Part shown: positions 9,495 to 19,964 of the stretch, one piece after another
Layout: each line of letters opens with the position of its first letter
Position numbering within the stretch: position 1 is the stretch's first letter
NCBI RefSeq assembly: GCF_904846175.1
Contig: NZ_CAJGZM010000003.1
Coordinates: 1 to 64,000 of the forward strand
Source: Psychrobacter immobilis
Lineage (GTDB): Bacteria; Pseudomonadota; Gammaproteobacteria; Pseudomonadales; Moraxellaceae
Direction: 5' to 3'
Length of the DNA stretch: 64,000 nucleotides
Position numbers and translations under genes: made by a program
Notes under the pieces: generated by a model
The model's database searches: none
Told to the model about the DNA's origin: nothing
Seen by the model: the letters and a program-made list of their open reading frames with translations, nothing else

Positions 9495-12400
9495 TTGAAA
9501 GATTTACTCGATATCATGCAAAGCCCTACCGGCAACGGTAACCAAGAGTTTGATAGTATTCAAATTACCTTAGCCTCACCTGACGTGATCAAATCATGGT
9601 CACATGGTGAAGTTAAAAAACCAGAAACGATTAACTATCGTACGTTTAAGCCTGAGCGTGATGGTCTATTCTGTGCCAAAATCTTTGGTCCAGTAAAAGA
9701 CTTTGAGTGTTTATGTGGTAAATACAAACGCCGTAAGTTCCAAGGCGTTATTTGTGAAAAATGTGGCGTTGAAGTCACGACTGCTAAAGTTCGTCGCGAT
9801 CGCATGGGTCATATTGACTTAGCGAGCCCTGTTGCGCACATTTGGTTCCTAAAATCATTACCAAGCCGCATTGGTTTGTTACTTGATATGACGCTTCGTG
9901 ATATCGAACGCGTCCTATATTTTGAAAGCTATATCGTCACTGAGCCTGGTTTAACTTCTTTAGAGAAGTATCAGCTGCTTGATGACGAAGATTATTATAA
10001 AGCGCTTGAAGAATTTGGCGATGAGTTCGTTGCCAAGATGGGTGCAGAAGCCATCCAAGACTTATTAAAAGACATCGATTTAGATATCGAAATTGATGAG
10101 TTGCGTGAAGCGATTCCGCAAACTGGTTCTGAAACCAAGCTTAAAAAGATGTCTAAGCGTCTTAAATTATTAGAAGCGTTCCGTGATTCTAATAATAAGC
10201 CTGAATGGATGGTTATGACCATCTTGCCAGTACTACCACCAGATTTGCGTCCGCTAGTACCACTAGAAGGCGGCCGCTTTGCAACATCAGATCTAAATGA
10301 TTTATATCGCCGCGTGATTAACCGTAATAACCGCCTAAAGCGTCTGTTAGAGCTAAGTGCCCCTGATATCATCGTACGTAACGAAAAACGTATGTTGCAA
10401 GAATCAGTCGATGCTTTGCTTGATAACGGTCGCCGCGGTCGTGCTATTACCGGTAGTAATAAGCGTCCATTGAAATCCTTGGCAGATATGATCAAAGGTA
10501 AGCAAGGTCGTTTCCGTCAAAACTTACTTGGTAAACGTGTTGATTACTCTGGTCGTTCGGTAATCGTTGTTGGTCCAACCCTACGTCTACATCAGTGTGG
10601 TCTACCGAAGAAAATGGCACTTGAGCTATTCAAGCCATTTACTTATAACAAATTATTATCACACGGTTTAGCAACGACGATTAAAGCTGCTAAAAAGATG
10701 GTAGAACGTGAAGAGCCACAAGTGTGGGATATGCTGGCCATGGTTATCCGTGAGCATCCAGTACTCTTGAACCGTGCGCCAACCCTTCATAGATTGGGCT
10801 TGCAAGCATTTGAGCCAGTATTGATTGAAGGTAAAGCCATCCAGTTGCATCCTTTGGTTTGTACCGCGTTCAACGCTGACTTTGATGGTGACCAAATGGC
10901 CGTTCACGTGCCATTGACCCTAGAAGCACAGCTTGAATCACGTGTATTGATGATGTCGACTAACAACATCTTGTCGCCTGCCAACGGTGAGCCAATTATC
11001 GTCCCATCACAAGACGTTGTATTAGGTCTGTACTATATCAGCCGATCGTCAATCAATTCTAAAGGCGAGGGCATGATTTTTGCCACCGTTAATGAAGCAT
11101 TGCGTGCGATTGGTTCAAATGATTTGCATGTAAACGCTAAGATTAAAGTACGTGTGACTGAAACTCATATCGACGAAGAAGGTAATGAGACTAAAGAAGT
11201 CAAGTTACAAGATACCGTCGCTGGTCGCCTACTTATCTGGAACATCATGCCTAAAGGTATGTCGTTCGATGAGTGTAACGAAGAGATGACTAAGAAAAAC
11301 ATCTCTAAGTTGATTAACTCTTGCTACCGTAAAGTTGGCGTGAAAGAAAGTGTTATGTTTGCTGACCAATTGATGTATCTTGGTTTTGCCCAAGCAACAC
11401 TATCTGGCGTGTCTATCGGTATCGATGACATGGTCATTCCACCATTGAAAAAGCAAATCATTGAAACCGCAGAAGGCGAAGTTCGCGAGATCGAAGATCA
11501 ATTCGAGCAAGGTTTTGTGACTGCCGGTGAGCGTTATAATAAAGTGGTTGATATCTGGTCACGTACCAATGACAAAGTCGCCAAAGCGATGATGGACAAC
11601 TTGGCCACTGACAAAATCATGAATGCTAAAGGTGAGGAAGAAGAGCAGAAATCATTCAACTCTATCTTTATCATGTCAGATTCTGGTGCTCGTGGTAGTG
11701 CAGCACAGATTCGTCAGTTGGCAGGTATGCGTGGTTTGATGGCAAAACCGGATGGCTCAATTATCGAAACGCCGATTAAAGCCAACTTCCGTGAAGGTTT
11801 GACCGTACTTCAGTACTTTATTTCAACGCATGGTGCACGTAAAGGTCTTGCGGATACGGCACTGAAAACCGCTAACTCGGGTTACTTGACCCGTCGTTTG
11901 GTTGACGTGGCACAGGATTTGGTTATTACCAGTGAAGACTGTGGTACTGAGCAAGGCTTGCTCATGAAGCCGCATATTCAAGGTGGTGAGATCATTGAGA
12001 AGCTCGGTGAGCTAGTACTTGGTCGTGTAACCGCTCGAGATGTAACCTATAACGATGATGCTGATAAAGTACTGATTCCAGCGGGTACCTTGATCGATGA
12101 GCATTGGGTAAATGTGCTTGATAGTAATGCGATTGATGATATCTGGGTACGTTCAGTGATTACCTGTGATATCGAACATGGCGTTTGTTCACAGTGTTAT
12201 GGTCGTGACCTTGCACGTGGTCATCAAGTCAATATCGGTGAGTCAGTCGGTGTTATGGCGGCGCAGTCTATCGGTGAACCTGGTACTCAGTTAACGATGC
12301 GTACTTTCCACGTTGGTGGAGCGGCGAGCTCTGCGTCTGTGGACAACAGCATCTCAGCACGTAATGCTGGTCAAGTGCACTTTGAAAACATGAAAACGGT

Positions 12401-13715
12401 GCAACATACTGATGGTCATTTGGTTATCGTGTCGCGTTCAGCTGAACTGGCATTGACTGATGAGCTTGGTCGTGAGCGTGAGCGCTATAAGGTTCCTTAT
12501 GGTTCAAGCGTGCTTGTGAAAAATGAAGAGCAAGTTGAAGGCGGTCAAACCATTGCTAAATGGGATCCGCACACGCATCCAATTATTACCGAGTTCGCTG
12601 GTACCGCACGCTTCAGTGATATTACTGATGGTTTGACAGCAACGGTAAAAGTTGATGATGCGACTGGTATGAGCTCGTTTGAGATTCTAGCGACTCGTGA
12701 CCGTTCAAGTTCAGCCAAAGACTTACGTCCGGCGATTATCTTGAACACTGACGAAGGTAAAGAAGTGGTTTACTTCTTGCCAGCTGAAACCATTATTCGT
12801 GTCAGCGACGGTGAAAAAGTAGCAGCCGGTTCAATCTTAGGCCGTGTACCACAAGCGTCTTCAGGTACCAAAGATATTACCGGTGGTCTACCACGTGTTG
12901 CTGATTTGTTTGAAGCACGTCGTCCAAAAGATCACGCTATCATGGCAGAGATGTCAGGTGTGGTAAGCTTTGGTAAAGAGACCAAAGGTAAAAACCGCTT
13001 CATCATTACCAATGAAGATGGCGAGATTCATGAAGAGCTGATCCCAAAATGGCGTCAAATCAACGTCTTCGAAAACGAGACCGTTGCCCGTGGTGAGGTT
13101 ATCGCTGATGGTCCACAAAACCCGCACGATATCCTACGTCTGAAAGGACAAACCGCGCTTGCTGACTATATCGTTAACGAAGTACAGGACGTTTATCGTC
13201 TGCAAGGCGTGAAAATCAACGATAAGCACATCGAAGTTATCATTCGTCAGATGCTGCGCAAAGTTGAAGTAACGGATGGCGGCGATTCAAGTCACTTTAA
13301 AGGCGATCAGGTTGAATACGCTGATATCAAAGCCTTGAATGCTAAACTGGAAGCGGAAGATAAATTCCCAGTTAAGTATGAGCGTCAACTACTGGGTATT
13401 ACTAAAGCAAGTCTGGCAACAGAAAGCTTTATCTCAGCAGCGTCGTTCCAGGAAACAACGCGTGTCCTAACCGCAGCTGCTGTAACTGGTAAAGTGGATG
13501 AACTACGTGGTCTGAAAGAAAACGTCGTTGTTGGTCGCTTGATTCCTGCCGGTACTGGTCTTGCTTATCATAAAGCCCGTAAAGAGAAAGCGGAGCAAAA
13601 ACTGCAAGATAAAGATTTGAATGCAGCGTTTGATATGACAGCAAGTACTGATAGCACAGACTTTGCAAGCTTCGATGAAGCGTTTGCCCAAGAGCTTAAT
13701 CAAGGCAATCATTAA
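9495..13715 (+). CDS. rpoC: DNA-directed RNA polymerase subunit beta'
   Basis: RpoC carries the catalytic magnesium site of RNA polymerase. The 1406 residues begin MKDLLDIMQ from a TTG start preceded by GGAG, matching the known family start. The N-terminal zinc motif [19 protein letters not shown] lies near residues 74-92. The catalytic NADFDGD motif lies near residues 460-466, and the second zinc site ([13 protein letters not shown]) near residue 890. The 188-bp gap after rpoB contains only a weak AAGCAG/CTGCTT hairpin (9373-9398), so rpoBC is one unit. A textbook terminator follows the stop. Confidence 0.99.
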   Translation: MKDLLDIMQSPTGNGNQEFDSIQITLASPDVIKSWSHGEVKKPETINYRTFKPERDGLFCAKIFGPVKDFECLCGKYKRRKFQGVICEKCGVEVTTAKVRRDRMGHIDLASPVAHIWFLKSLPSRIGLLLDMTLRDIERVLYFESYIVTEPGLTSLEKYQLLDDEDYYKALEEFGDEFVAKMGAEAIQDLLKDIDLDIEIDELREAIPQTGSETKLKKMSKRLKLLEAFRDSNNKPEWMVMTILPVLPPDLRPLVPLEGGRFATSDLNDLYRRVINRNNRLKRLLELSAPDIIVRNEKRMLQESVDALLDNGRRGRAITGSNKRPLKSLADMIKGKQGRFRQNLLGKRVDYSGRSVIVVGPTLRLHQCGLPKKMALELFKPFTYNKLLSHGLATTIKAAKKMVEREEPQVWDMLAMVIREHPVLLNRAPTLHRLGLQAFEPVLIEGKAIQLHPLVCTAFNADFDGDQMAVHVPLTLEAQLESRVLMMSTNNILSPANGEPIIVPSQDVVLGLYYISRSSINSKGEGMIFATVNEALRAIGSNDLHVNAKIKVRVTETHIDEEGNETKEVKLQDTVAGRLLIWNIMPKGMSFDECNEEMTKKNISKLINSCYRKVGVKESVMFADQLMYLGFAQATLSGVSIGIDDMVIPPLKKQIIETAEGEVREIEDQFEQGFVTAGERYNKVVDIWSRTNDKVAKAMMDNLATDKIMNAKGEEEEQKSFNSIFIMSDSGARGSAAQIRQLAGMRGLMAKPDGSIIETPIKANFREGLTVLQYFISTHGARKGLADTALKTANSGYLTRRLVDVAQDLVITSEDCGTEQGLLMKPHIQGGEIIEKLGELVLGRVTARDVTYNDDADKVLIPAGTLIDEHWVNVLDSNAIDDIWVRSVITCDIEHGVCSQCYGRDLARGHQVNIGESVGVMAAQSIGEPGTQLTMRTFHVGGAASSASVDNSISARNAGQVHFENMKTVQHTDGHLVIVSRSAELALTDELGRERERYKVPYGSSVLVKNEEQVEGGQTIAKWDPHTHPIITEFAGTARFSDITDGLTATVKVDDATGMSSFEILATRDRSSSAKDLRPAIILNTDEGKEVVYFLPAETIIRVSDGEKVAAGSILGRVPQASSGTKDITGGLPRVADLFEARRPKDHAIMAEMSGVVSFGKETKGKNRFIITNEDGEIHEELIPKWRQINVFENETVARGEVIADGPQNPHDILRLKGQTALADYIVNEVQDVYRLQGVKINDKHIEVIIRQMLRKVEVTDGGDSSHFKGDQVEYADIKALNAKLEAEDKFPVKYERQLLGITKASLATESFISAASFQETTRVLTAAAVTGKVDELRGLKENVVVGRLIPAGTGLAYHKARKEKAEQKLQDKDLNAAFDMTASTDSTDFASFDEAFAQELNQGNH

Positions 13716-13744
13716 TCTAAATCAAGCTTAGTTTTTTCCTTAAT

Positions 13745-13775
13745 AAAAAAGCCAGCCTAAGTTGCTGGCTTTTTT
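13745..13775. terminator. Terminator after rpoC
   Basis: AAAAAAGCCAGC and GCTGGCTTTTTT form a perfect 12-bp stem with a 7-base loop, ending the rpoBC transcript. Confidence 0.95.
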
Positions 13776-13922
13776 GCGCCTTTAAGAAAGTGAAGCATAA
13801 CGGCTTATTTTCTTAGGAAGTTACTTAAGAAAATAGTACACTGCAATAAAGTAGCTTTATAAAACAGTCATGGCTGTTTGAATAACAGTTCATCATCATT
13901 AATAATTAAAAAGGAAAGGCGC

Positions 13923-14450
13923 ATGGCAGGTAAGAATCGCGTTGCCAAATACCAAGCTGATCGTACCAATCAAAAGCTATATTTTTGTCGTTTGGCTTGT
14001 CAGGCGGCAAGTAATACCAGCGATAAACAGTTATATCAAGCCCATTGTGAAACGGCTATTTTCCATTTATATGGGACATATCTTGCTTTTGTGCAAGAGC
14101 TTGGGCATTTTTATGGCTTGAATATGACGGCGCCGACATTGGCAGATATAGAAGAAGCACTTAGCACACGTACCCAAGTATCGCCTGAAGTGCAGCGCTT
14201 ACAACAGCTACAGCAACAAGGCTTTTTAGCCAATATAGAGCATGCTTATCAGCGTTGTCTCTATGCGGTATTGCCTGATACTGTAATAAGTGACAAGGCA
14301 GATGGTGAGACTAAAGAAGCGCCTGACCTGATTGTGAATGTGGTGACGTTATCAAATCAATGGTTGCCAGATGAGGCAACCATCCGTGAATGGCGTCAGC
14401 AGTTTTCGGAGCTGATTGAACAGCTGCGTGCGGGTATGGTAGAGTTTTAA
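13923..14450 (+). CDS. DUF6586-family protein of unknown function
   Basis: The 175-residue protein, from the ATG at 13923 with AAGGAAAGG upstream, begins MAGKNRVAKYQADRTNQKLYFCRLAC. The TNQKLYF-RLA start and the following helix with HCETAIFHLYGTYLAFVQELGHFYGL resemble small soluble gammaproteobacterial proteins grouped as DUF6586, an assignment from memory. It looks all-helical, with no signal peptide or membrane segment. An upstream in-frame start at 13878 would add 15 residues but lacks a ribosome-binding site. It stands alone between the rpoC terminator and a convergent mrcA. Function unknown. Confidence 0.75.
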   Translation: MAGKNRVAKYQADRTNQKLYFCRLACQAASNTSDKQLYQAHCETAIFHLYGTYLAFVQELGHFYGLNMTAPTLADIEEALSTRTQVSPEVQRLQQLQQQGFLANIEHAYQRCLYAVLPDTVISDKADGETKEAPDLIVNVVTLSNQWLPDEATIREWRQQFSELIEQLRAGMVEF

Positions 14451-14454
14451 TATC

Positions 14455-14518
14455 ATTAGCAGATTAGCAGATTAGCAGATTAGCAGATTAGTAGATTAGC
14501 AGATTAGTAGATTAGTAG
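14455..14518. repeat. 8-bp tandem repeat, eight units
   Basis: Eight uninterrupted copies of ATTAGCAG or its C-to-T variant ATTAGTAG. The order is four GCAG units, GTAG, GCAG, then two GTAG. It starts five bases after the stop codon of the DUF6586-type gene and lies in the gap between convergent genes. Confidence 0.97.
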
Positions 14519-14568
14519 CCGTTATAATTAATAGGCTTTCACTACATAAATGAGTTTTAAGAGCGCAT

Positions 14569-14606
14569 AAAAATGTCCTACACAGTAGACTGAGTAGGAC
14601 ATTTTT
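14569..14606. terminator. Bidirectional terminator between convergent genes
   Basis: AAAAATGTCCTAC (14569-14581) pairs perfectly with GTAGGACATTTTT (14594-14606) around a 12-base loop. It can end both the plus-strand DUF6586-type gene and the minus-strand penicillin-binding protein gene. Confidence 0.9.
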
Positions 14607-14637
14607 TATTGAAGTATTAAGCAAAACCCCAGTTAAT

Positions 14638-17331
14638 TTATTCTGGCATCGGTGGCATACGTTCAACTGGTGTTGCTGCTAAGGGTTTGTTTTGAGGATT
14701 GCTGTCGTTATTACGGCTTGGCTTGGGTTTTTCAGCGGCTGGACGATTTTGAATTTGCTCTTCAATCGGTTTAGGCGTCGGAGGCTTACGTTGCTGGGTT
14801 GTGGTCTTAACGGGCTTTGCTGCTTTGCCGTCATCGGCAGCGTCGTCGTCAAGCTCAGCAGCCCCTTCATCCATCATCTCTATAATAGTCTGTTTTTGTT
14901 TTTTTGATTTAGCACGGTTGTTAATAGAGACCCATTGGCTAGGTGTATCCTTAAGCTGGGCTTTCATAAAGTCCATCCATACTGGCAGCGCTGCTACGCC
15001 ACCATACTCACGGCGACCCAGCGTTGATGGCTGATCAAAACCCATCCAGACGACCGTGGCATTGGTAGGATGAAAACCTGCAAACCAGGCATCTTTTGCC
15101 TCATTCGTCGTCCCCGTTTTACCACCAATATCATCACGGCCTAAGGCTCTGGCTTTAAAAGCCGTACCGCGCTGGATAACATCGCGTAAAATATCTGCCA
15201 TCTCGAAAGCCACTCTGGGCTTTAAAATACGCGGCGCTTGCTCAGCACGGACGTACTGTATGACTGGGGCTTTTAGGCGATCTGAATCTGGGCTTGCATC
15301 ATAAATATTCAAATCAAGCGCTTTATCATCTTTTGCTTCAGTATCACTGTTTTTTGCATCGATATCAGCATCAGGATTTTTGTCTACTGCTTTATCTTTA
15401 GCGCTAATCTTTTCATCTTTAGCCGCTTTATTTTCTGCTTCTATTTTTGCCTCATAATCTTTAATCAGCTTTTTGTTAACATCGTCAAGCTGCTCATTGA
15501 AACATAAGGCACAAGCCTGCTGCGGATTGGCCTGAAATAACAGTTTATTATTATAGTTATAAATTTGGTCGATGAAGTAAGGCTGGATACGGTGCCCACC
15601 GTTAGCAAAGGTTGAATAAGCTGTTGCCATTTGTAATGGCGTTGCTTGCCCAGCGCCTAATGCCAATGATAAAGTTGTAGGTAGCTTTTCTTTATCAAGA
15701 CCAAACTCATCTAATAGATTGCGCGCATCAGAGATACCAATGGATTGCAGCAAACGAATAGACACTAAGTTACGAGATAAATAGAGCCCGCGGCGCAAGG
15801 TAATATCACCCAAGAAACGCCCATCAGAATTCTTTGGCTTCCAGTCACCTACTTGAATAGGGCGGTCTGAGACAATACTATCTGGACGATAGCCTTTTTC
15901 TAATGCAGCGGTATAAACAAGCGGTTTAATCGTCGAGCCGGGTTGACGCCAGCCTTGCAACGCGCGATTAAACTTACTGTGATTAAAGTCGAAACCACCC
16001 ACTAAGGCTCGAACCGCGCCCGTTTCAGGATTTAGAGAAACTAAGCTACCTTGCACTTTAGGAATTTGACCCAACTGCCAACCACCGTTAGTAGTAGGCA
16101 TCAGGCGTACGATATCATTTTTGCTCACAATCTGACTGGCGTTACTTGGAAAATATCCGATTCGATCGGCAGAAATGTATTTGCGCGCCCAGCTCATACC
16201 AGACCAGTTAACGGTTACATTTTCACCAGAGGGCATGGTCGCTTCAAAACTGCGAGAATTTACCTTGGTCACTTTGGCCGGAGACATATTGCTATAACGA
16301 CTGAAGTTCTCAAGCGGTTCGCCATTCGCTTCTGCCCCGCGCCAGCCATGACGGTGCTCATAAGCAACCAAACCTGCTAGTACCGCTGATTCTGCTGCTT
16401 TTTGCGCTTCACTATCAACAGTCAAACGTACACGCCAACCGCCATGCATCACCTGCTCGCCATAACGGTCAACCAAGGCTGAACGTGTCATTTCTGCTAG
16501 ATAAGGCATATTCATATCAAGTTTTTCTTGATAAAGATTAATACCAATAGGGGCGTTAATGGCTTCGTCGTGCTGAGCTTTATCGATATAACCAAGCTCA
16601 TGCATGCGTCCAATAATCCAGTTACGGCGGGTGAGGGCGCGGCTAGGATTAGCAACAGGATTGTATTTAGAAGGGGCTTTTGGCAGGCCTGCTAGCATGG
16701 CCATTTCAGCAACGGTCAGGTTCTCTAGAGACTTACTATAGTATTTTTTGGCCGCAGCGCGGATACCATAAGCGCCTTCGCCTAAATAAATTTTATTGAC
16801 ATATAAGGTAAGAATCTCATTTTTGCTCAACTCGTCTTCAATTTTACGCGCTAAAAACAGCTCTGTGAGCTTACGATTCAAAGTACGCTCTGAGCTTAAA
16901 AAATAGTTTTTGGCAACCTGCATAGTAATGGTAGAGCCACCGGTTTGACTATCGTCGTCGGTCACAACTTCGGTGACTGCGCGGCCGAGACCTTTAATAC
17001 TAATCCCGCTATGTTGAAAAAACGACGAGTCTTCTGCTGCTAAAAAAGCATTGGTTAGACCTTTAGGGATTTCTTCAAAAGTAACCGGTAACGACAGACG
17101 ATTGCCATACTGACCAATGAGCTTGTCATCACTACTATAAATCTGTAATGGCATCTCTAAACTTGCGGTTTTAATTTCTTGAATGCTTGGTAGGGTTGGC
17201 GATAAATACATCGCCATGCCATAAAACCCAATCGGTACAGCAAGGGCTAAAATGAGCGCCAATGCTAAGCAGGCGATGAAAAGTCCCACCAAAAAGTGAA
17301 TGAGACGAGCGGTAGCATTTTTTTTGGTCAT
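14638..17331 (-). CDS. mrcA: Penicillin-binding protein 1A (bifunctional peptidoglycan synthase)
   Basis: A class A PBP that polymerises and cross-links peptidoglycan in the periplasm. From the ATG at 17331 it has 897 residues; a TTG at 17346 would add five. Order: N-terminal membrane anchor (about 12-38), GT51 glycosyltransferase domain with EDSSFFQHSGIS (near 100) and TGGSTITMQVAKN (near 135), an OB-like region, then the transpeptidase with SxxK in GSTIKPLVY (near 465), SRN (near 525) and KTGTTNEAKD (near 737). A charged low-complexity insertion of about 80 residues (near 615-695, Lys/Asp/Ala rich) interrupts the transpeptidase, and a Pro/Lys/Gln-rich tail ends it. It diverges from pilM, the classical ponA/mrcA-pilM arrangement. 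Confidence 0.96.
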   Translation of the reverse strand: MTKKNATARLIHFLVGLFIACLALALILALAVPIGFYGMAMYLSPTLPSIQEIKTASLEMPLQIYSSDDKLIGQYGNRLSLPVTFEEIPKGLTNAFLAAEDSSFFQHSGISIKGLGRAVTEVVTDDDSQTGGSTITMQVAKNYFLSSERTLNRKLTELFLARKIEDELSKNEILTLYVNKIYLGEGAYGIRAAAKKYYSKSLENLTVAEMAMLAGLPKAPSKYNPVANPSRALTRRNWIIGRMHELGYIDKAQHDEAINAPIGINLYQEKLDMNMPYLAEMTRSALVDRYGEQVMHGGWRVRLTVDSEAQKAAESAVLAGLVAYEHRHGWRGAEANGEPLENFSRYSNMSPAKVTKVNSRSFEATMPSGENVTVNWSGMSWARKYISADRIGYFPSNASQIVSKNDIVRLMPTTNGGWQLGQIPKVQGSLVSLNPETGAVRALVGGFDFNHSKFNRALQGWRQPGSTIKPLVYTAALEKGYRPDSIVSDRPIQVGDWKPKNSDGRFLGDITLRRGLYLSRNLVSIRLLQSIGISDARNLLDEFGLDKEKLPTTLSLALGAGQATPLQMATAYSTFANGGHRIQPYFIDQIYNYNNKLLFQANPQQACALCFNEQLDDVNKKLIKDYEAKIEAENKAAKDEKISAKDKAVDKNPDADIDAKNSDTEAKDDKALDLNIYDASPDSDRLKAPVIQYVRAEQAPRILKPRVAFEMADILRDVIQRGTAFKARALGRDDIGGKTGTTNEAKDAWFAGFHPTNATVVWMGFDQPSTLGRREYGGVAALPVWMDFMKAQLKDTPSQWVSINNRAKSKKQKQTIIEMMDEGAAELDDDAADDGKAAKPVKTTTQQRKPPTPKPIEEQIQNRPAAEKPKPSRNNDSNPQNKPLAATPVERMPPMPE

Positions 17332-17524
17332 AATCAGACTTATCAATTAAAATTTGCAACAGGTAGGAGATTATACCTTGAACAAAATAGGCAAGTAATA
17401 ATAAATGTGTAAGTATGCCTTAATAAGCAATTTAAATGCTTGAATCTATCTGTTAAGTAAAGTATTGTACTAAATTATTACAAATAACTATCAGATTGTA
17501 CACTTAATATAAGGTATAGAGTTT
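17332..17524. promoter_or_regulatory. Divergent promoter region mrcA/pilM
   Basis: About 190 bp of very AT-rich DNA between the divergent mrcA and pilM starts must contain promoters for both. I cannot choose hexamers convincingly. Confidence 0.5.
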
Positions 17525-18580
17525 GTGAGGCTATTTACTTCTAAAAGTCGACATTTGATTGGTGTGGATATTTGTGCCACCTCAGTAAAGTTGGTTGACA
17601 TACAGCGTCAGCAAGGCATATTTCACCTAAAATCTTATGGTATCGAAACATTACCAGAAGGCGTAGTCGTCGACAAACTCATTGTAGACACTGAAGCTGT
17701 TGGTAATACCATAGCAAGCTTAGCGCGTCGTTGCCAAGCTGCTGGTAGTAGTGCTGCTACCGCCGTTTCAGGCTCAGCCGTGATTACCAAAATCATAGAT
17801 ATGGATATGGTGCTTAACGACGTTGAGCGCGAAGCTCAGATTCGTTTGGATGCCGATCAATACGTCCCTTATCCATTAGAAGATGTGAATTTGGACTTTG
17901 AAGTGTTGGGTCCTTCTCTTATCAACGACAATATGGTGCAAGTGCTGCTAGCCGCATCGCGCTCAGAGAATGTCGATCAAAGAGTCGATGCGCTCACTTT
18001 CGGTGGTCTGCAAACCAAAGTGATGGACATTGAGTCGCATGCTATTGAGCGTGCCTTTGGTTTGATGGCTGATAATTTGCCAAATATGCCAGAGTTGGTC
18101 GCTTTAGTCGATATTGGTCATAACCAAACTACCTTATATATCGCTAAAAATGGTGAGTTTATCTACAGCCGTGAACAGTTATTTGGTGGCGCTCAGCTCA
18201 CTGAAGCGATTCAAAATCGCTACGGCTTATCGGCTGAAGAGGCGACCATTAGTAAACGCGAACGTACCTTACCAGATGATTACTATCCTGATGTGTTAAC
18301 ACCATTTATAGAAAACACCATCCAACAGATTACACGCTCTCTACAATTTTACTTCTCATCGAGCCAATACAATAGTATTGACCATGTGCTGCTTGCTGGT
18401 GGCAGTAGTTCTATTGCAGGACTTGCCGGTATGGCACAACAAAGATTGGGCGTTCCTGTAAGTATCGCTAACCCCTTTATCAACATGACCATTGCTCCGC
18501 ATATCGATAATGAGCAATTGGCAGTTGATGCACCAAGCTTAATGGCCGCTTGCGGTCTTGCGTTAAGGAGCTTTGACTAA
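17525..18580 (+). CDS. pilM: Type IV pilus assembly protein PilM
   Basis: PilM is an actin-like cytoplasmic ATP-binding protein that binds the PilN N-terminus at the inner face of the type IV pilus machine. The 351 residues start with GTG; HLIGVDICATSVKLVDI near residues 10-26 is the phosphate-1 loop of the actin-like fold, and VALVDIGHNQTTLYI (near 191) and LLAGGSSSIAGLAG (near 291) are the later nucleotide-contacting motifs. It overlaps pilN by one base. Related species use this cluster (com genes in Acinetobacter) for twitching motility and DNA uptake. Confidence 0.96.
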   Translation: MRLFTSKSRHLIGVDICATSVKLVDIQRQQGIFHLKSYGIETLPEGVVVDKLIVDTEAVGNTIASLARRCQAAGSSAATAVSGSAVITKIIDMDMVLNDVEREAQIRLDADQYVPYPLEDVNLDFEVLGPSLINDNMVQVLLAASRSENVDQRVDALTFGGLQTKVMDIESHAIERAFGLMADNLPNMPELVALVDIGHNQTTLYIAKNGEFIYSREQLFGGAQLTEAIQNRYGLSAEEATISKRERTLPDDYYPDVLTPFIENTIQQITRSLQFYFSSSQYNSIDHVLLAGGSSSIAGLAGMAQQRLGVPVSIANPFINMTIAPHIDNEQLAVDAPSLMAACGLALRSFD

Positions 18581-19233
18581 TGGCTCGTATTAACTTATTG
18601 CCCTGGCGGCAAGAAGAGCGCGAACGTCGCAATAAAGAATTTATCACTTTGGTGGTGGCCGTTACTTTGCTTGCTCTATTAGCGGCATTCGCTTCATGGA
18701 GTTATTTTAATAATGAACTTGATGAACAATTAGATGCCAATACACTGATTGAACAAGAAAATGCTCGCCTAGATAAAGCACTAGTGGAGATTGATAGCTT
18801 AGAGCAGCGCCGTGAAGATATCATCTCACGTATGCAAGTTATCCAAGATTTGCAAGGTAGACGTCCGGTTCCTGTGCGCTTATGGGACGATCTTGCCAAA
18901 GCTATTCCGCCAGCGCTTTATTTAAATAATTTAAAACGCGAAGGTGATGTGCTTACATTGACAGGTCTTGCTGACAATCCAAATATTGTCTCTAGCTTGA
19001 TTCGTAACCTGGATAGTAGCAAATGGATGGGTAACTCAGCTGTTAGTAATATACAGCAAAATATTACTGCCTATGAGGCTGCGCCTGCTTTAGAAAATAC
19101 GGTGACCACAGGTGAACAGCCGCGTCCTGTTTATCCAGAAGACAGTTATGTTCAGTTTGTCGTGACGACCAAAGTGCAGTCGGAAAAGGTTGAAGATGCT
19201 GATGCTAATACTGCGCTTGGAGGTGAGTTATGA
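18580..19233 (+). CDS. pilN: Type IV pilus assembly protein PilN
   Basis: PilN is a bitopic inner-membrane protein forming the alignment subcomplex with PilO. The 217 residues begin with the signature ARINLLPWRQEERERRNKEF, the conserved INLLPWR motif that inserts into PilM. A membrane segment lies near 23-44, a coiled coil near 48-90, and a ferredoxin-like periplasmic domain near 100-200. The acidic C-terminal tail is longer than in many homologues. It overlaps both pilM and pilO, indicating tight translational coupling. Confidence 0.96.
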   Translation: MARINLLPWRQEERERRNKEFITLVVAVTLLALLAAFASWSYFNNELDEQLDANTLIEQENARLDKALVEIDSLEQRREDIISRMQVIQDLQGRRPVPVRLWDDLAKAIPPALYLNNLKREGDVLTLTGLADNPNIVSSLIRNLDSSKWMGNSAVSNIQQNITAYEAAPALENTVTTGEQPRPVYPEDSYVQFVVTTKVQSEKVEDADANTALGGEL

Positions 19234-19964
19234 AACTGAGCCGTAAAAAAAGCCTTGTTAAGACCAAGAAGACTGCGGTAAGTGCTAAAAAGCAATTTGA
19301 TCTGAATGAGTTTCGCCGCAGTTTTGAGTCTTTAGACTCTGAAAACTATGGCAGTTGGCCACTTCCCGTCAAAGTCACGGTGATTGGATTTATTATTGCT
19401 TTGATAGCGGCATTGTCATGGGCACTGCCGATTAGCAGTAAAATTGATGAGATCACAGCCGCTGAAAGTCAACAACAGACATTGCTTGATAGCTACCGTG
19501 AGAAAGAATCACGGGCGCGCCATTTAAAAGCCTATCAAGCTCAAGTAGTTCAAATGGAAACAGAGTTTAATACTTTACTTGACCAGTTACCAAAAGACAC
19601 CCGCGTATCAGAATTGGTCGAAGGTATCAATATGACTGGTGTAGGCAGTAATATTCGTTTTCAAGACATCTCCGTAGAGCCTGAGATTGAAAATGAATTC
19701 TTTATTGAGCAGCCTATTCGTATCGCAGCGTTAGGGGATTACCATCAGTTCGGTAGTTTCATCAGTGGCCTTGCTGCTTTGCCGCGTATTATTACGATGC
19801 ATGATTTTGAAGTCAGTAATCCGCAGCCGACTTTAGATGTTCTACCAGAGCTCAATCTGGTGCTACAAACCAAAACGTATCGCTCAAAAGAAGCGGCTCC
19901 TGAAGGTGATGAAGCCGTCGCGACTGATGCTGCCGCTACAACTGATGCTGCAGGAGGCAACTAA
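19230..19964 (+). CDS. pilO: Type IV pilus assembly protein PilO
   Basis: PilO dimerises with PilN in the inner membrane and links the machine to PilP. The 244 residues have a basic N-terminus, FRRSFESLDSENYGSWPLPVK near 28-48, a membrane segment near 49-68, a coiled coil near 75-115 and a periplasmic ferredoxin-like domain near 120-215. The C-terminal 25 residues are Ala/Asp/Thr-rich and probably disordered. Its start overlaps the pilN end by four bases, and its stop shares a base with the pilP start. Confidence 0.95.
   Translation: MKLSRKKSLVKTKKTAVSAKKQFDLNEFRRSFESLDSENYGSWPLPVKVTVIGFIIALIAALSWALPISSKIDEITAAESQQQTLLDSYREKESRARHLKAYQAQVVQMETEFNTLLDQLPKDTRVSELVEGINMTGVGSNIRFQDISVEPEIENEFFIEQPIRIAALGDYHQFGSFISGLAALPRIITMHDFEVSNPQPTLDVLPELNLVLQTKTYRSKEAAPEGDEAVATDAAATTDAAGGN

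Noticed and set aside
9995-10495. 166-residue antisense frame inside rpoC
   Set aside because: It is a shadow of rpoC codon bias on the opposite strand, with no ribosome-binding site or family features.
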